Part shown: positions 1-6,702 of the stretch, piece by piece
Layout of the letters: the number at the start of each line of letters is the position of its first letter
Position numbering within the stretch: the stretch's first letter is position 1
Assembly (NCBI GenBank): GCA_030834365.1
Contig: JAURFJ010000033.1
Span: 1-11,894 of the forward strand
Direction: 5' to 3'
Source of the DNA: Flavobacteriaceae bacterium
GTDB lineage: Bacteria; Bacteroidota; Bacteroidia; Flavobacteriales; Flavobacteriaceae
Length of the DNA: 11,894 nt
Program-made: the position numbers and the translations under genes
The notes under the pieces: generated by a model
Seen by the model: the letters and a program-made list of their open reading frames with translations, nothing else
What the model was told of the DNA's origin: nothing
Database searches by the model: none

Positions 1-793
1 CACTAAAGTATTCTGCTATGGTAAGACCTGAAAGCGCAACGCGTGCTCTTGCTCCAGGAGGTTCGTTCATCTGTCCGAACACAAAGGTTGCCTTAGACTC
101 TTTCATGGCCTCTTTATCGACCTTTGAAAGATTCCAACCGCCCTTTTCCATCTCTTCCATAAACTCTTCCCCGTACTTGATAATACCCGACTCGAGCATT
201 TCACGAAGCAGGTCATTTCCTTCTCGGGTGCGTTCTCCAACTCCAGCGAAAACTGAAAGTCCTCCGTGTCCCTTGGCGATATTATTAATCAGCTCTTGAA
301 TAAGTACTGTTTTACCTACTCCAGCTCCTCCGAAAAGTCCAATTTTACCTCCTTTTGCGTAAGGCTCAATAAGGTCAATGACCTTAATTCCGGTAAACAA
401 AACCTCTGTTGAGGTCGAAAGATTTTCAAAAGCGGGAGCCTCACGGTGAATAGGAAGACCCTTGTCTCCAGATTTCTCTAACTCGGCAAGACCATCGATA
501 GGCGAACCAATCACGTTGAATAAACGTCCGTAAACATCTTCACCTATTGGCATCTGAATAGGCGCTCCAGTAGCAACAACACTGATTCCGCGACTAAGAC
601 CGTCTGTAGAGTCCATTGAAATAGTTCTTACCGTACTCTCACCTACATGAGATTGAACCTCTAGAACCAATTCAGAGCCGTCTGCCTTAGTCAGTGTCAA
701 CGAATCGTATATGTTTGGAAGTTTTGATCCTATTTCGAATTCAACATCAATTACAGGTCCAATTACCTGTGAAATCTTACCCGTTAGAGCCAT
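1..793 (-). CDS. atpD: F-type ATP synthase beta subunit, N-terminal part (runs off the window)
   Basis: This is the catalytic beta subunit of the F1 sector of ATP synthase, which makes or hydrolyses ATP on the cytoplasmic face of the inner membrane. The window holds 264 residues of a protein usually near 500. It begins MALTGKISQVIGPVIDVEF, the typical beta-barrel start. The Walker A motif GGAGVGKT is at residues 155-162, the GERTREGND segment with the catalytic glutamate (Glu187) at 186-193, and QMNEPPGARARVALSGLT at 241-258. Between residues about 207 and 234 there is a roughly 28-residue charged insert absent from E. coli AtpD; as far as I recall, such an insert is usual in Bacteroidota. 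No alpha, gamma or delta subunit gene lies upstream, which fits the split atp loci of this phylum, where atpD and atpC sit apart. The ATG at 793 follows a good -7 promoter motif and no clear Shine-Dalgarno. Identification is secure. Confidence 0.98.
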   Translation of the reverse strand, partial: MALTGKISQVIGPVIDVEFEIGSKLPNIYDSLTLTKADGSELVLEVQSHVGESTVRTISMDSTDGLSRGISVVATGAPIQMPIGEDVYGRLFNVIGSPIDGLAELEKSGDKGLPIHREAPAFENLSTSTEVLFTGIKVIDLIEPYAKGGKIGLFGGAGVGKTVLIQELINNIAKGHGGLSVFAGVGERTREGNDLLREMLESGIIKYGEEFMEEMEKGGWNLSKVDKEAMKESKATFVFGQMNEPPGARARVALSGLTIAEYFS

Positions 794-841
794 GAGCTTT
801 TGAAGTTTTGTTGGGCTAAATCGCCGAGAATTTTAACTGCG

Positions 842-849
842 CAAATATA
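842..849 (-). promoter_or_regulatory. Bacteroidota-type -7 promoter element for atpD
   Basis: Read on the minus strand this is TATATTTG, a perfect match to the TAnnTTTG -7 consensus of Bacteroidota housekeeping promoters. It lies 48 bases before the atpD ATG and about 30 bases past the terminator of the preceding gene, so it is well placed to start an atpD transcript. At the expected -33 distance there is a T-run (TTT) rather than TTG, so only half the promoter is consensus. Confidence 0.6.
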
Positions 850-879
850 GGGAGATTGACAAGAGAAAAAAAGTTTGTT

Positions 880-909
880 AAAATAAAAGCGCCCCATAAA
901 GGGGCGCTT
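880..909 (-). terminator. Rho-independent terminator of the TonB receptor gene
   Basis: A 9-base-pair perfect stem (887-895 with 901-909, AAGCGCCCC/GGGGCGCTT) encloses a 5-base loop. On the minus strand it is followed by the T-rich tail TTATTTTAAC. It begins 28 bases past the stop codon of the TonB-dependent receptor. The plus-strand side lacks a T tract, so termination is expected only for minus-strand transcription. It insulates atpD from the receptor gene. Confidence 0.9.
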
Positions 910-936
910 AAGAAATTACCTTCAAAAAGCTATGGC

Positions 937-3738
937 TTAGAAGTTTATGTTGATAGCCGCGTAGTAGATAGATCCAATCATACCTGTTCCGATTGCGGTA
1001 ATATAATCGCCTCCAGCTACGTTAGAACCGCCTAGTTTCAATACAGTATCGTACTTCGGCAATTTATACGTCATAGCCGCGTCTAACACATCAAAGGCCG
1101 GAACCTCTCCGTCTGCAAATGAAGCCTCCCAAAGGTAAGAACCCGAATAGCGGTAATTAAGGTTGAAGCCGAAGTTTTTGAATAACTCGGTGTGACCTAA
1201 TGAGGCCTTAAATCGATCTTGTGGGGTATTTAGTCCCACCTCAAAATCTGGATATTTGATCCTATCAATATCCAAACGCGTATAGGTATAGTTAACTCCT
1301 AAGTCAAATCCTCCAATTTTGGTGTCAACACCAGCAACAAATCCATAAGATTTGACGGGCACCTCGGTATTTGAGTAGGCCTGATAGATCTTGTAATCTC
1401 CGTTTTGAAGCGCTAACAGAGAAAGTTGATTGTCACCAGCTGTTCCATAAAGTGGAACAACTTTGGTCTCAGCAGCATTAAAATTGGTATACGCGTTTTG
1501 ATAGGCGCTAATGTCGACCACAAAACGCCCAATTTTCCCACGATAACCGGCCTCTACGACGTCAATCTGTTCTGCTTGAACCAGACGCGTATCTTTCTTC
1601 ACTGGAGCGCCTGCTAACACTGAACTCAACGAAAATGAGTTTTCGTATGCGGCTCGACCCCCTACAGTGGCAGTAGCCGGAATACCTAGGGCTTGAGCCT
1701 GAGCACTGACAGGGAAGGTTCTCACGTCTCGATCTAAGTTGGTTGCGGCTCCACCTACAAGAATGGCGTTTCCGACATCAAGACCAATAAAGAAGTCTTG
1801 AGTGGTTGGGTTTCTAAAACCGGTTTGGGCCGAAACGCGAATGTTGTGATTGCGCTGAGCTCCAAGAGTGTATCCTAGAGAAACTCTAGGCGAAACGAAA
1901 CCGTCTAAGAATTCGTTTTTGTCGTAACGAGCAGAGGCCGTGAACTTGGCTCGCTCATCGGCAAATGTTTTTTGAAGCTGAGTATAGGCTCCGTATTCGC
2001 TGTAGGTTATTGGGCCATCAATATCAGTAAAAATGGTACCGTTTGAGTTTAACTCGTATTGACGGTAAGAACCTCCAACTTGCAAGTCTGCCCAATCGTT
2101 TATCAGGTGAGCAAAGTTGTAGTTACCGTTGATGTGTCTGAATTTCGTGTTGTCGATAAAACGAGCACCTGTTCTGAAATCCCCATCTTGCCTTACCTTG
2201 GCAAATGCATTATTAAACTCGGCGCTTCCAGGCTGAAAGCGATTGATGTGTGGAAAGCCTGTAGCCGAAGTGATTCCAAGCGTTCCCGCAAAGTTGGCTG
2301 GATAATCTGCTACCTGTCGAGCCGCTCTGTGCGCGTCTTGCTCGTTCTTCCCGATTTGGCGTGAAAGTAGGTAACCCCTTATGTAGTCTTCGAACCATTT
2401 CTGATCTGGAGACCACTGTCTATTGATGTTAATCGCTGCAAAACGCGTGTCGTAAGCATCACCTGAATCTTCCGCAGTGATGTATCCTCTAATGAAGAAG
2501 TTGTCATTCTTGATCTCCAATTTTTGCTGGGTCATAGCAAAGCCAGAAACGGCATATCGGTTAGCTCCTTGGTAAATAGTGGTACCCGTACCTCTGCGGT
2601 AGTTGTAAACTACTTCCAAATCGTCTCCGAACGGACGGTAGTGCACCGCCACATCGCGCTTAACGCTCTGAGCTCCGTAATCTGCTACATCTGCCTCATT
2701 GTAACCCGTACGGGCCACAACGGCTGAGCCAAAAGTTCCTGCAGGTGTGCCTGCATAAAAGTCAAAGTTAAGGGTGGTAGAGACCTCGTCACCGTAAACG
2801 TTTAACCCGTCATAGCCCGGATTATTCAATGGAGAGGACCAATTATAACCTAAAGCACCTTGACTCACATCAGTACGATCGTTGGCATGCCAATCTTCAC
2901 CTTGCATAAAGGTAAAGTTGGCCTTAACAGCTAGCTTGTCTGAGAAACGCTTGGCTACTCTTACACCGAAGTCAGAGTATTCGTTGGTTCCGGCAGCGTC
3001 TTGAACAGTATATCCGGTTTTACCGTAAACACTTATACCCTCTGTTTCGAAAGGGTCTTTTGAAGTCATAAAAAGGATTCCGTTAAAGGCACCCGCTCCA
3101 TATAGAGCTGATGAGGCACCCGGAAGAATCTCTACGCTCTGCACGTCGAGTTCTGACATACCAACCAGGTTACCTAAAACGAAGTTTAGCCCTGGGGCGG
3201 TGTTGTCCATTCCGTCAACTAACTGTAAAAAACGGGTGTTAGCAAAGGTGGCGAAACCTCTGGTGTTAATCGACTGAAAGGTCAATGAGCTGGTGTTGAT
3301 ATCTACTCCTTTAAGGTTCTGTAGACTTCCGTAAAAAGATTCCGAAGTGGCGTTTTGAATCTGAGCTAATCCGAAACGCTCCACAGAAACTGGAGATTCG
3401 AAAATACGCTCAGGCGTTCTTGAAGCCGAGATAACAATCTCGTCTAGAGCCGTTAAAGCCTCATTTAGAACAACTGTAACAGCAGAACCGCCGAAAGAAA
3501 CGGTTGTTGTAGTGTACCCTAGGCTCGAAACTCTAATTGAAAATGGGGGTGTCTGCGAAGAAGAAAAAGCGAAATTTCCGTCGAAATCTGCCACAGCCCC
3601 TTCAGATTGACCAACCACAACAATGTTTGCATTTGCAACAGGCTGTCCATTTTGGTCGACCACCTTGCCCTGAACAGTGGTTTGGGCAAAGGCAAAAGTG
3701 CCTGAGATGAAGCCTAAAAAAAGAAGTAACGTTCTCAT
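937..3738 (-). CDS. TonB-dependent outer-membrane receptor with N-terminal carboxypeptidase-regulatory-like domain
   Basis: This is a 933-residue outer-membrane active-transport channel powered through TonB-ExbBD. Residues 1-18 form a Sec signal peptide ending FAFA, with cleavage likely before Gln19. Residues about 20-95 form the carboxypeptidase-regulatory-like beta-sandwich common in Bacteroidota receptors (VQGKVVDQNGQPVANANI). A TonB-box-like stretch LDEIVISAS is at 98-106. The plug runs about 110-230 and includes the conserved VEILPGASSALYGAGAFNG at 202-220. The rest is a long beta-barrel with many alternating aromatic strands, ending in the aromatic-terminated strand YYAAININF. It lacks the length and the SusC-type signature, and no SusD partner is adjacent, so it is not a SusC-type glycan importer. 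Substrate cannot be read from sequence; siderophore, cobalamin, metal or peptide are all possible. It is a single-gene unit with its own terminator. The ATG at 3738 gives an intact signal peptide. Confidence 0.95.
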   Translation of the reverse strand: MRTLLLFLGFISGTFAFAQTTVQGKVVDQNGQPVANANIVVVGQSEGAVADFDGNFAFSSSQTPPFSIRVSSLGYTTTTVSFGGSAVTVVLNEALTALDEIVISASRTPERIFESPVSVERFGLAQIQNATSESFYGSLQNLKGVDINTSSLTFQSINTRGFATFANTRFLQLVDGMDNTAPGLNFVLGNLVGMSELDVQSVEILPGASSALYGAGAFNGILFMTSKDPFETEGISVYGKTGYTVQDAAGTNEYSDFGVRVAKRFSDKLAVKANFTFMQGEDWHANDRTDVSQGALGYNWSSPLNNPGYDGLNVYGDEVSTTLNFDFYAGTPAGTFGSAVVARTGYNEADVADYGAQSVKRDVAVHYRPFGDDLEVVYNYRRGTGTTIYQGANRYAVSGFAMTQQKLEIKNDNFFIRGYITAEDSGDAYDTRFAAININRQWSPDQKWFEDYIRGYLLSRQIGKNEQDAHRAARQVADYPANFAGTLGITSATGFPHINRFQPGSAEFNNAFAKVRQDGDFRTGARFIDNTKFRHINGNYNFAHLINDWADLQVGGSYRQYELNSNGTIFTDIDGPITYSEYGAYTQLQKTFADERAKFTASARYDKNEFLDGFVSPRVSLGYTLGAQRNHNIRVSAQTGFRNPTTQDFFIGLDVGNAILVGGAATNLDRDVRTFPVSAQAQALGIPATATVGGRAAYENSFSLSSVLAGAPVKKDTRLVQAEQIDVVEAGYRGKIGRFVVDISAYQNAYTNFNAAETKVVPLYGTAGDNQLSLLALQNGDYKIYQAYSNTEVPVKSYGFVAGVDTKIGGFDLGVNYTYTRLDIDRIKYPDFEVGLNTPQDRFKASLGHTELFKNFGFNLNYRYSGSYLWEASFADGEVPAFDVLDAAMTYKLPKYDTVLKLGGSNVAGGDYITAIGTGMIGSIYYAAININF

Positions 3739-3776
3739 AATGATAAAATAAAATAGCTTTAGCTAGTTTTTCGTGG

Positions 3777-3784
3777 GAAAGATA
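3777..3784 (-). promoter_or_regulatory. Candidate -7 promoter element for the TonB receptor gene
   Basis: Read on the minus strand this is TATCTTTC, seven of eight positions matching TAnnTTTG. It lies 38 bases before the receptor ATG and directly follows an A9 tract (T9 at 3787-3795 on the plus strand), which could help bend or load the promoter. A second near match, TATATTTA, is at 3807-3814. No TTG is found at the -33 position for either, so the exact promoter is uncertain. Confidence 0.4.
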
Positions 3785-3851
3785 GGTTTTTTTTTGCTGA
3801 ATTCGCTAAATATAGCAAGCTGATAATGAGCCGCTAAGGCAGGTATATCTT

Positions 3852-5636
3852 CTAATTAGTGAAGTTTATCAGCTCTCTTCTGTAGGCTGTGAGCAGTTTA
3901 GACTTCGATACAAATCCTGCATATTTACCCGACTTTAGCACGGGCAAGTTCCAAGCCCCAGAATCTTGAAAGCGCTGCATGACTTTTTGCATGCTGTCTT
4001 TCTCATAGCTTATGGTTTCGGGCGGACGCGTCATATAAGCCATTACCGTGGTCTTGTCGTAAACCGTTTGGTCAAACAAAAACGGACGAATGTCGTCAAG
4101 CAAAATGATGCCCACCAATTGCTCTGACTCGTCAACCACCGGAAACAAGTTACGGCTCGATTGAGCCACACCTTGCTGCAGCAGCTCTCTAAAAGTCATA
4201 TCGGCCCGCAATACAACAAAATTGGTCTCTATAACACTATCTAGAGTCATAAGCGTGAGTACGCTTTGATCTTTGTCGAATGAGAGCAGCGCATCTTTCT
4301 CAGCTAGCTCCTTGGTATAAATGGTGTGGTTAAGGCTATTCTTGGTAATTAGGTAAGCCATCGAGACGGCTAGCATAAGCGGAATAAATAAGGCGTATCC
4401 GCCTGTGATCTCGGCGATTAAAAAGATAGCGGTAAGCGGAGCCTGCAGAACCCCCGCCAAGATAGCTGCCATGCCCACTAGCGTGAAATTGGCTTCTGAT
4501 ACCTCATGAGTGAATCCCAACTGATTGATCAATTTAGCGACCGCATTACCCAATGAGCTGCCCATTACAAGGGCCGGAATAATAATCCCTCCTGTTCCCC
4601 CGGCAGCTATGGTTGTGGTCATCACGACCGACTTAAACAGCGTGATGCCTATGAGCAGCACAATAACTACATACGGGCTGTCTGCCCAGCGGTTTAGGAG
4701 CGATCCTTCAATCACCGATTGGTGATCAGAGGCTAGTAAATTATTGATCACCGAAAACCCTTCGCCGTATAGGGGCGGAATTGCAAAAAGCATGGCTCCT
4801 ATGAAGAGCCCGCCGATCGCCAGCCGCATGGCCTTTGAGCGTACCTTATGAAAGAAACCCGTTATAGCAAAATGCACCTTGTGAAAATAAACTGAGACTA
4901 ATCCGGCGAAAAGCCCAAGCAACAAATAGAGCGGAGTATCGTTTACCGAAAAAGACTCGGTCAGCATCACCTTAAAAAGCACCTGGTCTCCTACAAAGAA
5001 AAAAGAGGTGATCACCGAAACCAAGGAAGCAATGAGAAGCGGAAGCAATGAGGCGAAGGTCAGGTCTAAACTAAAAATCTCTATGGCAAAGACAACTGCG
5101 GCAATTGGTGATTGAAAACTCGTGGCGATTACACCCGCCGCGGCACAAGCGATGAGCAGCTGCCTTGTTTTTCGGTTGAGGTGAAACAGATCCCCGAAGG
5201 CCGACGAAGCCGCGGATGCCGAGAGAATGGTCGGGCTCAAAAGACCCACAGAACCTCCAAAACCTACCGTCAGCGGAGCCGTGATAAGCGGAAAGAAGAA
5301 CTTGTCTCCGCTGAGTTTTCCTCCGCGCTTAGAAAGAGCGTAAAGCACCGTCGGGATCGGATTAAACACCCCTTTCTTGTAAAGTTTCTCAACAATAAGA
5401 TAGACCCCGAACAACCCGAGCATGGGGAGAAAAAAATACAATCCGTTTCGCGTAATTGAAAGCCCCAACTCGGCTACATAGGCGATCGCATAGGTGATAT
5501 TTTTGATCAGTACAGAGATGAGTCCGGCCACCAAACCAATCAGAGCGCTAAGCATAAACACAAAATTGCGCTCTGAAATATGCTTGTACTTCCAAATTAG
5601 AAACTTGCGCAATAGCGAACTGAGGGTCTCTTTCAC
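3852..5636 (-). CDS. ClC-family chloride channel/transporter with C-terminal CBS pair
   Basis: This 594-residue integral membrane protein of the ClC family would move chloride or another anion across the inner membrane. Residues about 25-430 form the multi-helix ClC core; a CBS pair follows (about 462-525 and 527-588), usually a nucleotide-sensing regulatory module. ClC landmarks are FNPIPTVLYALSKRGG (91-106), GGSVGLLSPTI (127-137), AAAGVIATSFQSPIAAVVFAIE (165-186) and GGTGGIIIPALVMGSSLG (346-363). Key pore residues differ from the E. coli antiporter: the GREGP gating glutamate (Glu148) position is Leu133, the internal proton glutamate (Glu203) position is Ile187, and the Ser107 position of GSGIP is Asn92. 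This favours an uncoupled channel or altered selectivity over a 2Cl-/H+ antiporter; that is inference. The start is GTG at 5636, overlapping the upstream GNAT stop as GTGA, which suggests translational coupling; the next Met (28) would cut into the first membrane helix. Confidence 0.93.
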   Translation of the reverse strand: MKETLSSLLRKFLIWKYKHISERNFVFMLSALIGLVAGLISVLIKNITYAIAYVAELGLSITRNGLYFFLPMLGLFGVYLIVEKLYKKGVFNPIPTVLYALSKRGGKLSGDKFFFPLITAPLTVGFGGSVGLLSPTILSASAASSAFGDLFHLNRKTRQLLIACAAAGVIATSFQSPIAAVVFAIEIFSLDLTFASLLPLLIASLVSVITSFFFVGDQVLFKVMLTESFSVNDTPLYLLLGLFAGLVSVYFHKVHFAITGFFHKVRSKAMRLAIGGLFIGAMLFAIPPLYGEGFSVINNLLASDHQSVIEGSLLNRWADSPYVVIVLLIGITLFKSVVMTTTIAAGGTGGIIIPALVMGSSLGNAVAKLINQLGFTHEVSEANFTLVGMAAILAGVLQAPLTAIFLIAEITGGYALFIPLMLAVSMAYLITKNSLNHTIYTKELAEKDALLSFDKDQSVLTLMTLDSVIETNFVVLRADMTFRELLQQGVAQSSRNLFPVVDESEQLVGIILLDDIRPFLFDQTVYDKTTVMAYMTRPPETISYEKDSMQKVMQRFQDSGAWNLPVLKSGKYAGFVSKSKLLTAYRRELINFTN

Positions 5637-6160
5637 TTTGCTAAACTACTAAATGTGTCAGTTCGAAAAAGGGCAAAACGCTTCCGATCGCCTCTTGGCT
5701 CAATTTCCAGAGCCCCTAATTTGAGTACGGCACGCTGCGACCGAAAATTTCGCTCAAACACTTCAAAAATTACCTGGGTACATCCGCCTTCAAACGCGTG
5801 ATCAATCATGGCCTTCTTCAATTCTTGATTAAGTCCCTTGCCCCATAGCACTTTAGAGAGAAAAGTGTATCCGATCTTGACTGTCTGAGCAACCGAATCG
5901 TAGTCATAATAGCGTGTAAAGCCCGCCACCTCGCCGGTTGACTTGTAGATAAGCGTGTAGGCCCCTAGCTCATTGCAGAGTCCGCTTTCAAAATAGGCGC
6001 TGAACTTTTCTTTGGTATACCGATCTGTTTCTGAATGCAACGACCAAACCTCAGGGTCTGAGCCAATGGCAAAAAGCGGCTTGAGGTCTTCGGATTGTGA
6101 GGCCCTCAGAAAGAGATGGGTTGTCTCAAGAGGCGATTTAAAGTGAGCGATAGGCACCAT
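5633..6160 (-). CDS. GNAT-family N-acetyltransferase (RimJ/RimL-like)
   Basis: This 175-residue cytoplasmic protein is of the Acetyltransf_3 (RimJ/RimL-like) type, which transfers acetyl groups from acetyl-CoA to a protein N-terminus, lysine or small amine. The beginning LETTHLFLRASQSEDLKPLF (11-30) is the usual beta1-alpha1 start of these proteins. The central KIGYTFLSKVLWGKGLNQ (95-112) holds the acetyl-CoA-binding loop (WGKGLN at 106-111), and VFERNFRSQRAVLKLGA (134-150) is the conserved alpha4 helix of the fold. The acceptor substrate cannot be predicted. Its TGA overlaps the GTG start of the ClC gene by four bases, so the two are probably made together. The ATG at 6160 lies 31 bases from the end of the preceding gene. 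It may be read through from glmS or from a weak local promoter. Confidence 0.9.
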   Translation of the reverse strand: MVPIAHFKSPLETTHLFLRASQSEDLKPLFAIGSDPEVWSLHSETDRYTKEKFSAYFESGLCNELGAYTLIYKSTGEVAGFTRYYDYDSVAQTVKIGYTFLSKVLWGKGLNQELKKAMIDHAFEGGCTQVIFEVFERNFRSQRAVLKLGALEIEPRGDRKRFALFRTDTFSSLAK

Positions 6161-6168
6161 AGGTTGCC

Positions 6169-6176
6169 CAAAAGTA
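6169..6176 (-). promoter_or_regulatory. Possible -7 promoter element for the GNAT-ClC pair
   Basis: Read on the minus strand this is TACTTTTG, which fits TAnnTTTG fully. It lies only eight bases before the GNAT ATG, so a transcript from it would be nearly leaderless, and no TTG is seen at the -33 distance. It could be a chance match in A/T-rich DNA. Confidence 0.3.
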
Positions 6177-6191
6177 GTAAAGACTTTCTGC

Positions 6192-6650
6192 CTATTTACC
6201 TTTGCGGATCATGAAGACATTTTTATTGATTGATCCGTCTTTGTCGAAATTAATCAGTTGGTCATCTTGCCACATCCAATAGCCGTCAAAGTCTAACTTC
6301 GCGTCAGCTGATTCAAAGTCTTCGATATACAATTTTCCATCGATCAGATTATATCGAAGGTCTTCAATCTCTGGCGCCTCATCTCCGCCAATAACAGCAA
6401 GCTTCACGCGATCATTAGACTGAAATTCAAAAATCAGTTGGATAGATGAAAGGGCTTGGTCTACAAAACCAGAAACTGCTCCTGCAACCATACGTTCAAA
6501 AAGATTCATGTCTTTAGACTCCTCTTCTATCGCCTTTTCGATATCTACCTTCAGCTCCCATTGGCCGATAAGCTTGCGCTCTTTGATCGCATCTTGAGCA
6601 AATGAAAAAACAAAAACAAGGCTAAGAGCAAGAGTAAATACGGTCTTCAT
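6192..6650 (-). CDS. Small secreted protein, possibly lipocalin-like
   Basis: This 152-residue protein has a Sec signal peptide (MKTVFTLALSLVFVFSFAQ), with cleavage likely near Ala18-Gln19 and no lipobox cysteine, so a periplasmic or secreted product is expected. The mature part opens with KLIGQWELKVDI (26-37), a G-x-W pattern seen at the first strand of lipocalin-like domains in this phylum. After an acidic helix (about 37-50) comes a small hydrophobic amphipathic stretch (FERMVAGAVSGFVDQALSSI, 51-70). Predicted beta strands follow: LIFEFQSNDRVKLAVI, LRYNLIDGKLYIED, GYWMWQDDQLINFDK, and the final NVFMIRK. I do not recognise a specific function. It lies 52 bases after glmS and 31 bases before the GNAT gene, same strand, so it may share their transcript. 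The fold assignment is inference from pattern only; existence of the gene is well supported. Confidence 0.85.
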   Translation of the reverse strand: MKTVFTLALSLVFVFSFAQDAIKERKLIGQWELKVDIEKAIEEESKDMNLFERMVAGAVSGFVDQALSSIQLIFEFQSNDRVKLAVIGGDEAPEIEDLRYNLIDGKLYIEDFESADAKLDFDGYWMWQDDQLINFDKDGSINKNVFMIRKGK

Positions 6651-6702
6651 GGGTATAGGTTTTATCTACAGACGGGTGCATTGATAAAATGTTACAATCG
6701 TT

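Noticed and set aside
18..299. Plus-strand open frame opposite atpD
   Set aside because: It lies wholly within the secure atpD reading frame and its translation resembles no protein.
3800..3820. Imperfect hairpin TTCGCTA/TAGCAA downstream of the ClC gene as a terminator
   Set aside because: The stem is short with a bulge, and on the minus strand it is followed by an A tract, not T. I see no convincing terminator for the ClC gene.
5112..5459. Plus-strand open frame of 115 codons opposite the ClC gene
   Set aside because: Shadow of the ClC frame; highly charged translation without domain features, and the ClC frame is firmly supported.
6659..6690. Inverted repeat TTTTATC/GATAAAA (6660-6666 and 6683-6689) between glmS and the secreted protein
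   Set aside because: Seven A/T-rich pairs around a 16-base loop, with no following T tract; too weak for a terminator and easily due to chance.
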